64,000 nucleotides of DNA from Apostichopus japonicus (Eukaryota; Echinodermata; Holothuroidea; Aspidochirotida; Stichopodidae), in contig NC_092576.1 in the NCBI RefSeq assembly GCF_037975245.1, forward strand, positions 14,178,611 through 14,242,610, in the 5' to 3' direction. The notes beneath the pieces are model-generated. The model saw nothing but the letters and a program-made list of their open reading frames with translations. It had not been told where the DNA came from and did not search any database. The stretch's first letter is position 1; every line of letters begins with the position of its first letter. Of this stretch, positions 12,701 to 24,800 are shown in pieces. The translations under genes were made by a program, and so were the position numbers.

Positions 12701-15700
12701 TGTTTCGGGAGGATGGTGATGCTGTTACCGTCAATGGTGATCACCTGTCCCTGGAGGTGAAGCAACTCACCCTCGGCCACCTGTACCATGTCCCCTGGGG
12801 CAAAGTTATGTATGACCTCTGACCCAGTCTTCTTCGTTGGAGCCACTGTTCATTGGCTGTTAAGGGTAAATACTCTTCCGATGTTAATCTCGCAAACTGC
12901 ATTTGCGAAACATGAACTTTTAATTTCCTAAAAAATGACAGTATTAAACTACTTTTGCTGAGTTTAAGGGAGATCTTCAATGCAAACTATTTCTTTTTAA
13001 GTTGAAAGTAACTAGCTGCTATTTCCAAAGCAAAATGAAATTTTGGTTACATTTTGTAATCTGCACACTCAGGTATATATTTTTATAATGATCTAAAAAG
13101 AAAAAATGTTTATTATCTATCTGCTATCATCTGAGAATCAAAGATAGACAGATGTCATTTCATCGATTTCAACCCAAAAATTTATTTCTTCTTTGGAAAA
13201 AAGTAAACCGTTCAGCCGTGAAAAATCTACCGAAATCGCAAGGATACACTGTATGTCGAGTTTCTCCGGTTTGTCATCAAACTTTTCCAGTTCGGCGAGG
13301 GTGGGCTTGACCCCATCGTAGATGATGGCGCTTAGAGCCAGCGTCTTGTACATGTAACCCTTCCGGCTGAAACGGTTTCCTTCGAATACCAGATAGTCAC
13401 CGTCTGTGGTGACCTCCCCTCCGACTGCACTGTAAATGGGAACCAACACAAAAGAGTTAAAAGCACCATAGGACTACTTCTTCTCACCTTTTTGTGCTCA
13501 TCATCTGGAACAGCCTGTGTACTTGTCGCAACTTCTCTTGCCATATATTCCAACTCGCACACTTCGTTCCTCCAACAAACTGTATTTAACTGTCCCTAAA
13601 CCATGCTTGAAGCTTCGAATACTCTGGCTCTTATCTCTGGAACAAGTTACCTGATCACATTCGAACATGCTCTAAACTTTCTACTACATTTCACATGATC
13701 TTTTGTAAATTAATCTGCTTTCTTTGTAGAGCGCCTTGAGCAGTGACTTTTGTCTACTGATTTGGCGCTATATAAGTCTCATTTATTATTATATTATAGA
13801 AAAACCTTGAAAAACATTAATGTTTCTTTCTAAGTTTGTATATTAACTCTGTATTTTTTGTAGGTTGATAACATTGACAAAGTCTGCACTGTAAAAGGGA
13901 ACACAAAATAGTAAAAGATCCATAGGATAGAAAAACCTTGAAAAACATTTATGTTTCTTTGTAAGTTTGTATATTAACGCTGTATTTTATGTAGGGTAGT
14001 ACCTTTGACAAAGCCTGCACTGTAAAAGGGAACACAACTATAGTGAACACAAGGCACAAGTTCCTTTGTGAAAGCCTTCTATTTTGTATATTAAAGCTGT
14101 ATTTCACGTAGGGTTGTAACTTTAAGCCATGTAAGGTGACAAAGTGAATCCATCCATGGGACAGACAACTCTAGATAACAGGAGGTAAGGGTTTCATCGT
14201 AAAAGAACTTCTATTTTATATAAATATTATAGCTGTATTTTGTGTAGGGTTGTAATTTTGATACAGCCACGTTAGGGGAACGCAAAGTAAAACAATCAAT
14301 GGGATAGACAACACTAGCGCATACTAGGCAATAGTTTCGTTGTGAATGCGTACTATTTTCTATATAACATAGGGTAGTAACTTTGATAAAAACCATGTTA
14401 GGGGAACAAAAAAATTAAAAAAATTCTAATTTTTTTTTTATAAAAACTTAATTTGTGTAGATAACTCTAGAGAACCGTATGGAGGCAAGGGTTTCAGTTT
14501 AAAGGCCTTTGATTTATATATTATTCTGTATTTCGTGTAAGGTGCTTACTTTGATGGGACAACAGAGTTAATGTACCTATGGTATAGACAACCCTAGGGA
14601 ACACCAGGCAAAGCTTTCTCGTGAAGGCCCTTTGATTTTGCTGTTAATTACGGCTGCAAATTTGCTGAAAATGTTCGACTAACCGTATCGCCTGTTGGTC
14701 AAATAATTTGACCCCCGGTTTCCTCTTCCGTTTCTTCTCCTGGTCGGTCAGGGCCTTCCTGATGACCCCTCTCGGCTTGGTGTAGTCGATGCGGGGTATG
14801 ATCTTCAGGGTCACCTGGTTCTGCGAGGGTTCAAAGTAGTCCACCTGGGCCAAGTCACCTTTATAGATACCTCTCCTGGGGGAGGGACATAAACAAAAAT
14901 AAACACTTGTAAATCGATTCCGGTGAAAATTAATGTTTCATTTATGAAGGAATGCAAATTGAAGATGGTGGTTGGGGGCAGGGGGAGGGGTTGGGGATAA
15001 AGGAGAGCAAGATCCCATAGTGATAAAAATCCTTGTGGAATCTAGGTGGTCCTTAATTTTTACTACCACCATGGGTGACCTTTTGCTATTTATATATGGG
15101 CACACTAAATTACAGCCAAGATAGTATAGTACACTACAGCACACACCAGCATTACAGTGTTGTATAATGCAGTAGGTTGGCTGGAGACCTCTGATAATCA
15201 AAAATTTCATTGTTTTGAATGATTGGAAGGAGAGAGTGGGGGGGGGGGGGAAGATGGGGGACGAGCAAATTCCCTCTGTTGAACAATCCTAACAGAAACT
15301 ACCTCTAGGTCCAAAACTTTCACTCACGCTACAACTGAACTTGGTCGAGACATATTCATATCATATTCTGCAATAGTGAACAGTGCACTGCAGTAAGGTG
15401 CAGTGGGATGACCAAAAAACTTTAATCCACCATAATTTCTTTCCTTTTAAAGGTGTGGAGGGGTGGTGAGGGAGGGGATGCGGTAATAACAGAACCTGGC
15501 TTTCAGGGTGTCAGTAACGGTCACTCTTGTCCTACTCACTTCAGTCGGACCCAAGATTTCGGTTTCAAGATGGCTGTCTCCTTGACGACCCGGAGTACGT
15601 CGGTCATCTCTTTGATGGGGACCATCTGTTGCTTCCACTGACCGTATCGGAGATTACTGACCCCGGTGATGGCCTGCTTGACGTGGGTCTGTTTGTATGC

Positions 15701-18700
15701 CTCCACGTAGATCATTCCCTTGATGCCCTCGGGGGCGACCACGGCTTTGATTTGGAGCGGCTGAAAAGCAAAGAGGACGCAATCGGAGGTTGACACAACT
15801 TTGGCTACTGTTCTGGCCAGAACACAGTCAGAACTGGCTACTTTCAAGTTGATTAAAATCCAGTATAAATACATGAAAATATCAATATAAAATATAAATA
15901 TTTTAAATAGGATCAAACTAATGCTACCCATCTTGTGGATGATCAACCATTTACACAGCGTTCTTTCACATTCTGGTGGTTACAATACTCCACCTGTTCC
16001 CTGAAAGATGAGGTATTCGAAAGCATAATGTATTCGTTCACGTCAGCTGACCAAATCATGCAATTAGCCAAAAAAATTACATCTGCTAAAGTTGTGGGAC
16101 ACAAAATTATTTAGACCTGACACCAGTTTCAGATATAGATACTGAAACACAGATTCGGGAATCAGCGATAGTCTAACTCAAACTTTCACATCGACAGAAT
16201 CGTCAAGACTCTTTCGAGACGGTTTCAAAAGGAAGTCAACTTTTCCATGTTTGCTGCAAAAACTCCAATCACTTCCGCCCGACTGCTCGACAAACAAGTG
16301 CGCAGAGTTCCTGAGGGTCAAAGGTCGCTTACCTCGTCTTGATATTGATAAGCCAGGAACTTCCTCATCAGCAGCATGGCTGTGACTTTCTCTTCACCAA
16401 CCCTGCATTTTACCATCCATAAATTGGGGTCCCTGAAAAAAGGAAGAAAATAAATATTCAAGTATTGACCGTGCTGAGGTTTTCTTTCTTAACCTCGTAT
16501 GTTCCATTGTGTGGACCTGGGTGCGTGAAGACGGGGGTGGGGGTGGAGGGGTCGGTGGGGGGAGACTGAGATCAGGTGCATTGCTGATGGACACAGCCAA
16601 ATTATCCCAGCCAGGGATCCGCTGTGAAATCTCTAGATCTCAAGCCAAGTCACTGCCTTAAAGGCATTGAAGAACAAAGAAACGTCTGATGCCGGTAATC
16701 TGACCTAGTTTCGAATGAGGTGTAACAGAAGTGTTAGACACCACCATTCGATCCCACTTGACCACAGTGTTGTCACAAGACTACCCAACATACATATTTC
16801 TCAAATTAGTGGGTATGCCATATACAAGGGCTATGAAAGGGCTTCTCCCAATACCCACAGCACTAAACTGCCCCAATCTGATGGTATCATATTAAATCAT
16901 TTAATCCTTATAATAAAATGTACTGGGATATGCCATCTGTAACTTTACTTTGCAGATGAAAACTACACCATACAACAAAATCAGGCACAAACGTGTGCTA
17001 TGTCAAAACATAAGGATTGCACTACAAGGCACAAAAAAAATTTGTCTGTGTTGGATTTAAATGTTTAAATACTCTTTCAACTCTTCTTATAATAATTCTT
17101 CCAGAGCAGTTTAACACCTCTTAACCGCATCCATCCCTTCATTAGATTGCGGGATATCTTCTTGACGTGTTGTGCCAGGTCCGGGGAAAGCGTCCATCTC
17201 GTTAAGAAAAGCAAACCAACTTTTCTCAAGACTTCAAACCGATCTTTCTTGATATTAATACAACCCAACGGGACAGGATTTTAATTTCATTTTTTGTTAG
17301 GAAATGACCGCAACCCTAAATTATACTTAAATAACACAAGGCGGTAATTCCTACATGTAATCCTTATATATATGGGTACTCGTAGGACTCATCTAGTGGT
17401 GTTCCCCAGGTACTTTAGGAGTGTTAGCTCAGTGGTTAATGCCGGTGCCTTTCAATCATAAGGTCCCGAGTTTCGAGTCACCCCAAGATTAATGTATGTT
17501 GTCCAGTTACAGAGTTGTTGACAATTGACAATTCATAATCATGGACGTTAAATATGAATGTAAGAGACTGACTTCGGTCAGCTTGCGGCTTTGATAAGCC
17601 AATTAGGCTTCTTCGCGAGTCTCTGCTTGCAGCAGGATCTAATATACATACATACATAATATACATACTTACTTGACACCGGGCAGTAGTCCTTGCTGAG
17701 TGATAGCATTGGGTAACTCTTCCTCGGCCGCATAGCCGCTGCTGGACGACGTCTCCGCGTATTTCCGACGGTAGTACTCTTCGATCTCTTTCTCGTTCTC
17801 TTGACTGAGGAGTTTGTACAAAATGGAAAGTTAACGTTTATACGGCATAGCCTGGTGGATGGATCTTGGCAGAAACTTTTTACCTGAAAATCTAGTCAAC
17901 AAATTATAGGGTAATGACTCTAATGGAAATTAAATGAAGTGGGTTGTTACACACGTTTTCTTCGACAAGGGAATTCTCCTATCCGTTACTGCTCTTATCT
18001 GTTATATTAAGTTCCCACCGATATCCCTGTTTTACAACCTAGTGATCTTTTACCTCTTCTATCTGTTAACACACACACTTCTTCGACAAGGGAATTCTCC
18101 TATCTGTTATTGCTATTATCTGTTATATGACGTTCCCACCGATATCCATGTTTTACAGTTTAGCGTTCTTTTTACCTCTATATCTGCTAACACACCCTTC
18201 TTCGACAAGGGAATTCTCCTATCCGTTACTGCTCTTATCTGTTATATTAAGTTCCCACCAATATCCCTGTTTAACAGTTAAGTGTTCTTTTACCTCCATA
18301 TCTGCTAACACACACGCTTCTTCTACAAGGGAATTCTCCTATCCGTTACTGCTCTTATAGGTTATGTTAAGTTCCCATCCCTGTTTTACAGCCTAGTGAT
18401 CTTTTACCTCTATATCTGTTAACACACACGCTACTTCGACAAGGGAATTTTCCTATCCGGTACTTCTCTTATCTGTTATATTAAGTTCCCACCAACATCC
18501 CTGTTTCACAGTTTAGCGTTCTTTTACCTCCATATCTGCTGCAGCCTGTGCGCGCCGTGCAGTTCATTGTCGTCAACCACAGCCGGTTCTCGGTCGATCA
18601 GGTCTTTGGCGCCCTCCTCCCAGCCATCTTCCTCCTCATCTTCACCACCGTCCTCGTCGACGTCTGTGATGAGAAAAATTTGTAAATTACAACTATATGT

Positions 18701-21700
18701 ATCGACATTACGGTTTTTGTCCAGACCTTGTGGTATTTTATGTAAACCACATTGTACCGTGGAAGGCAAGACTTTGGAACCGGACAAACTATTTATTACC
18801 TTAAATCTAGCAATCTTTCGCAAAGATGGATAAAATTAGTTAAAATCATGTTGCATTAACTGCTAATGGTTTTTAACCGAATCAATGAAGCAACTAACTT
18901 ATATTTTCGTGGGACCAAACTTTTTATTCCACTAAATTTTATTTTTATAACAACTCACTAAATCAAAGGATGACTTTAAGCAGAAGTTTAGTCTTAGAAT
19001 GCAAACCCCCCCCCCCCCAAAAAAAAAGCAACTGAGAGCTGGTGACATTTCTGTACGCTCTGTTTCAGATTTCACGATATTCATCTATACAGTTGTTGGA
19101 CCACTGAAATGCTCCTTTAAGGATGGACTGAAAATGAAGTTGGCTCCTTAGTTTGGGCCATTAGATAATACTAAATCCACTCTTTTATAATTTCTAATAA
19201 CTCAAGCAAAGCATTTCTTTTTAACTTTATTTGAACAACAGCACAATTGGATGGCATACAACACCATTCCTTCTTGTGTTAATTTACTTCGACCATGTTA
19301 TTTACTGCCATAGGAAGTTTCAAATGTTTTTTCTCAGTGAGTTTGCATCCCAGGAAATGACCTAATGGTCTTTGGGCATAGACTTACCAGTTCAGCCACT
19401 TTCAGTGATGAGCCTCGGATATTTAAAGGGGGGTTCTCAAGACTAAAAGAGGTGTTATTGATGTACAATCTGGAATACCAGATCTGAGGAAATGACCTAA
19501 TGGTTTAGACTAAGTAGTTCAGCCACTTTCAGTGACGAGCCTCAGATATTTAAGTGGTCATTTTTCAAGAAAAAAAAATGTGTTAACTGGAATACCAGCA
19601 GTGTTTTTTTATGGTCTACAACAGATTAGAAATAATTCTGTGCCTGGAGACAGGATGAGGATGGCTTAAACAAATGTGAACTCTACTTCCCATGGATGAA
19701 AGATAGCATTAATATAATCTCTCTGTTTTTTTTCTATAGTTAATGTGGTTACCCCAAAATCAATGACATGGTCTTACACAGTGCTGAGTAACGGTTAATT
19801 TGGACTACTGGATTTTTATGCAATTATGCAATGTTTTACAATGCAGATATTTGTCAATAAACTGACCCCTTGTTTCTTCTTCTGGAAATGAATTTCCAGA
19901 GAATTATTACCTGGGTTTTTATTTTCAGGTAACAACACCACGCAAAAAAGTAGTAATATATACTTCACTCAAGTTGTAGAGTTTATTGCAAACATCCCTC
20001 CAAGTTAGCTCTTGCACAACTAACTTACAGTTAAATGGTCTGAAGACTCGCGCAAAAAGAAACGTCTTATGCCGGTAATCTGACCTAGTTTCGAATGAGG
20101 TGTAACAGAAGTGTTAGACGCCACCATCGATCCCAGAAAATCAACACACAGCATACTACCGTCGGTAATTAGACACTAGTGTACAGTCAATACATACAGC
20201 TGCGGTCAATACCCACAGCACAGTGTACACACGATACAGCGATGGACATCTCAGGTCCAGCTAAAGATAACAAGGTATCACGTTTCCTTACTGTCTGCAT
20301 TTTATAGCGACAGGCAGAAAACTTCACTTGCAAGCAACAGAAAGTTAACTTTTTCAGAGCGCGGCACGCGGTTTGGGGCGAGTCTTCAATGCCTTTAAAA
20401 TTGGTGTAAAGTGCAAAAGAAAACGATGTAAGAGATTTACCTGCTTCCTGTAAGATGAAGTCCATAATTCCGCCCGTCTTGCGTTTCCTCTTCTTTCGGG
20501 GAGGACCGCTCCCCTCGTTGACCACGAAGTCATCTTCATCCTCCTCCTCATCTTCCTCCTCGTCTTCCTCATCGTCGATTTCGTCCAAGTCTTCCCCCTC
20601 CTCTTCTTCCTCCTCGGCGCCCTCTATGATCTCGCCTTCCTCTCCCTCGGGAACCTCCTCCGCCTCGCTGCCCATCATGTCGTCGTCTTCGTCGTCTACT
20701 TCCGCCAACGGACTGCCGATCGGGCTGCCGAGGGGGCTGCCCACCGGGCTGCCCACTGGGCTGCCCAACGGGCTTCCCACGGGACTCCCGACCGGGCTGC
20801 CTATGGGACTGTCCGCTGGACTACCCACGGGGCTGTCTCCACCGGAAGGGACTGGACTACCCGGTAAACTGCCCCCGCTTCCGACCTCTTCCTGAGATGG
20901 ACGGATAAAAAGAGGAATTGCTTCGTTGAACTATATAGTAACGATATAAGATGCCACACAAGGCTACTACAACCAAATCTCACCACTGAGCGGTCTACAG
21001 CACAATATAAGGAGTATTACACAAAATGAAATCAAATTGCAGAATTTGCAATGTCTGTCAGATTTTATGTTAAATTCCATAGACATTGCTCTCTGAATGC
21101 TAAGTCATTTTTTCAATCGATGATTCAATTGCATTTGCTGTCACTCTCAGCTGAGTGTAACGTTTGTTTTCTCTCTTGCCGACAACTTTGTCAAGCAGCC
21201 TTATAGCTAGCCTACTTATGGCTAGGTGTGTGTTAGCTCAGTGTTAGCTAAGGGAGTGTTAGCTCAGTGGTTAACGCCGGTGCCTTTGAATCATAAGGTC
21301 CAAAGTTCGAGTCAATCCAAGAGTAATGTATGTCGTCCAGTTTCAGAATTGCTGACAATTGACAATTCATAATCATGGACGTTAAATATGAATCTAAGAG
21401 ACTCTCTTTGGTCAGCTTGCGGCTTTGATAAGCCAATGATGGCTTCTTCGCGAGTTCCTGCTTACAGGAGGATCTAAAATACATACATACATACATACAT
21501 ACATACATACATACATACATACATACATACATACATACATACATACATACATACATACATACATACATACATACATACATACATACATACATACATACAT
21601 ACATACATACATACATACATACATACATACATACATACATACATACATACATACATACATACATACATACATACATACATACATACATACATACATACAT

Positions 21701-21814
21701 ACATACATACATACATACATACATACATACATACATACATACATACATACATACATACATACATACATACATACATACATACATACATACATACATACAT
21801 ACATACATACATAC

Positions 21815-21845
<31 letters not shown>

Positions 21846-24800
21846 CATACATACATACATACATACATACATACATACATACATACATACATACATACAT
21901 ACATACATACATACATGGGCCAAAGCCAAAACCTCCGTAAGTGCGAGGGACGGAATTTGATAAACGTTTCCATATATTCCAGCTCAACAGTAGTGAAATA
22001 TGAAAAATCCAGTAGTAGGTTATATAAAGAGAGTAACATACAACATAATAAAACAATTGAAACATTTTCAAAATTTAACATGTTGCCATAGCAACGAACA
22101 TTAATTGGCGCGAGGGACGGAATGATAAAAACTGGGTGTGCATGCACTCCAAACATTTGACGTATTATTATCAAATTTAGGAGGAATCTATATCCAATCA
22201 TACCATTTATAACAAGATCAATTACTCTTCTGATATTAACTGAAATGTGTTTTAAAAATCTCATAGCTAAATTAGGTTACGCTTTAATTTCACAAAAAAA
22301 GTCAGCGCGAGGGACGGAATGCGAGGGACGGAATTGCTGTTTATGTTGATTAATTAGAGAAAAAGCTGTTGTAAATTCAGTTTGTCATTGCCAAGCTCCC
22401 ACAAGCAGTGGGAATATTATCACAAATTACACAATCCAATTAATGAACACACATTCAAGGAACAGATGGGGGTGAAGGGGTGGTGATGGGATGATTGGTG
22501 AAATGTAGGTAAATTGGAATCAAAATTGAAATTCATTCCATCACTCACCACTCAAATGCCTTGGTGAATAATAATTAAGTCACCTCCATCCACCACTTCC
22601 CCGAAATGAGGAATCTTAAACCAAACACAAATACTAAATCTATTTTCCACCTTTATATTGTAGGTGTATACAACAGTGTGGGACAATATATAATTTTTAA
22701 ATTTGGAAACTGAAAACTAATTTACTGTACAAATTCAACATTTATACTTTATACAAGGAAACAAAGTCACCATTGTAATTCAAATTGACAATTCACATAT
22801 TCATTAACAAAACTCTGCTTAGATTTGGATCCAAACAGCATATGAAAGAGTTAAAAACTTCTTCCCCCATCATGATGTTAACTCATTAAGTTGTCATTAA
22901 CAAGAAAAATGAACTATTGTACACAACAAACATCAATGCAATTCAATATAAATTGGAACATTAACATGTCAAACTCTTGGATATGATGTAGATTTGGAAA
23001 TCAACAAACAGCTCACCATAGTGCAACGAATTGATATGAATGCTTACAATTCATTACACAAATAATGGTCTCTGGTTCAGCATACAGGGAGAACAGGGGC
23101 TATATTTCCTTTCACCATATCCCTTGAATACCACAGTAGGTCTTTTGCCTCTGGCCACTTCCAATACTTCCCTGTTTTTGCCATGGCATTAACCTGTGAA
23201 TTACTGACAATTATGTTTTCCACCTCTCCTGGATACAACTGACCATTATACTCAACTATCACCCACCCACCACTTTCCATGGTAACTGATCATTGTTTAC
23301 CAGCTGACTACCAATTTGATCTTGATCCCCATTCTACTCAACCTGACCACTGTTTTCCACTTTATTCAGATTAGGATCTGGTTCCTGATCATAGCTCACG
23401 ACTACCTGACTTTCAACTCCATCATTTAAGTCATACAACTGCTCCCTGAGCATCTCTTCAACTGGTTCACAAAACTGACTCTGTAGGAAGAAAGTCAGTT
23501 TGCTCTTACCATTACTGCATGTACGGTCAATAAAATGGACCTTGTGTGTACCTGGTACTTCAGGTACCTTGTCTGGCATAGAAGCCTAGGCACGGTTATG
23601 CCATATGCAGCTACATAGAATGTATCTGTTGCATTCACTCTATGTTGGCATATTCTGCAAACTGCTTGGCACTTGTGATGAGAAGGTTTACCTGCTTTGA
23701 CATCACAGTACACACTTGATTTTATCTTTCCCCCCACCCCATCTACTGGGCCCTTCCCATGGTGAGATTCAAAATAACTCCATGTTATTGGAATGTCACA
23801 TGGGTACTGGGTGGCAAGGAAGTAAAAGCAATATTTTGATTTAAACTAGCACAGCCATCGGACCAAAATTGAACCTCTAATCCAGATTTGGACAAATTGT
23901 TGGACCTTTTCAATGATAGCTTTATTGAAGTGCAAAGCTTAGAACTTGTCATGTGACATATAATCACTGATGACACAGAAGGTTTTGCACTCCACCTTCC
24001 TCACCTTCAGCGTACCATGCACAAACAGTGTACAATATGAAATTCTCGTGGCCAAAGTATGCCGACTGTATTTCATTCTTTTAGTTGTTAGCATAGTTCT
24101 CGCTGAAGTCCACTTGGATGATAGATAGCACTGTTTGTTCCTGGAAGTGCCTTCTTCAACTTTGCAAGTTCAGCATGCTGTCTAATTCTGCTATAGTTGT
24201 GTCGTTGAAATTTACGCATATGTTCTGCCAACTATTTCTATTAGCAACAGATTAGGACTACAGACGTGTAGCACCAAACTGTAACAGAATTCCGTCCCTC
24301 GCACTGAATTCCGTCCCTCGCGAAAATGTTGATTACCCATAATGCACCATTCATATTTTTGTTCAGTTTCTTTCATCACTACAGATGTTCAAGTCACTGA
24401 TAGTTGATAATTTGCAGATTTTTATGCATATTGTACTATTTCCTCTCTCTCTCAAAAAAAAAATTGTGTCAAAAAATGCGAGGGACGGAATTTTGAACCG
24501 CTTTTTCCTATTTTTCTTCATTTTTATTAAAAAAAAATTCAAAACTTTTCCAATGAATAATTTGCACTAGAGATGAACACCAAATTACAGAAACCAAATT
24601 TACCTCACCCATCCTTATTTTCAGCTAGGTCAATAAGACTAAATTCCGTCCCTCGCACCTAGTGCGCATCTTTTTAGATTTCAACGACCTCTATGTCACT
24701 GATAACGAAATTTTTCAGGTTTTTTTTTTTTTTATTCTGAAGTGAAAATTAGTACTGCCATGAGCCCAAAATAAATTTCTCCCACAGAAATAACTTTACT

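Noticed and set aside
12851-12858. TTAACAG acceptor for SPT5 exon 9
   Set aside because: It introduces an in-frame TGA and lies only about 2 nt from the predicted U12 branch adenosine.
17418-17490. Functional tRNA gene on the plus strand
   Set aside because: Box A is good, but box B is degenerate, the cloverleaf does not close, and the unit recurs with a common body and ATAC tail.
20455-20895. 146-codon plus-strand frame rich in Ser
   Set aside because: Antisense shadow of SPT5 exon 2; the Ser runs are the complement of Glu codons.
21248-22264. Long Met-Tyr-Val-Cys open frames
   Set aside because: Direct translation of the ACAT microsatellite in several frames.
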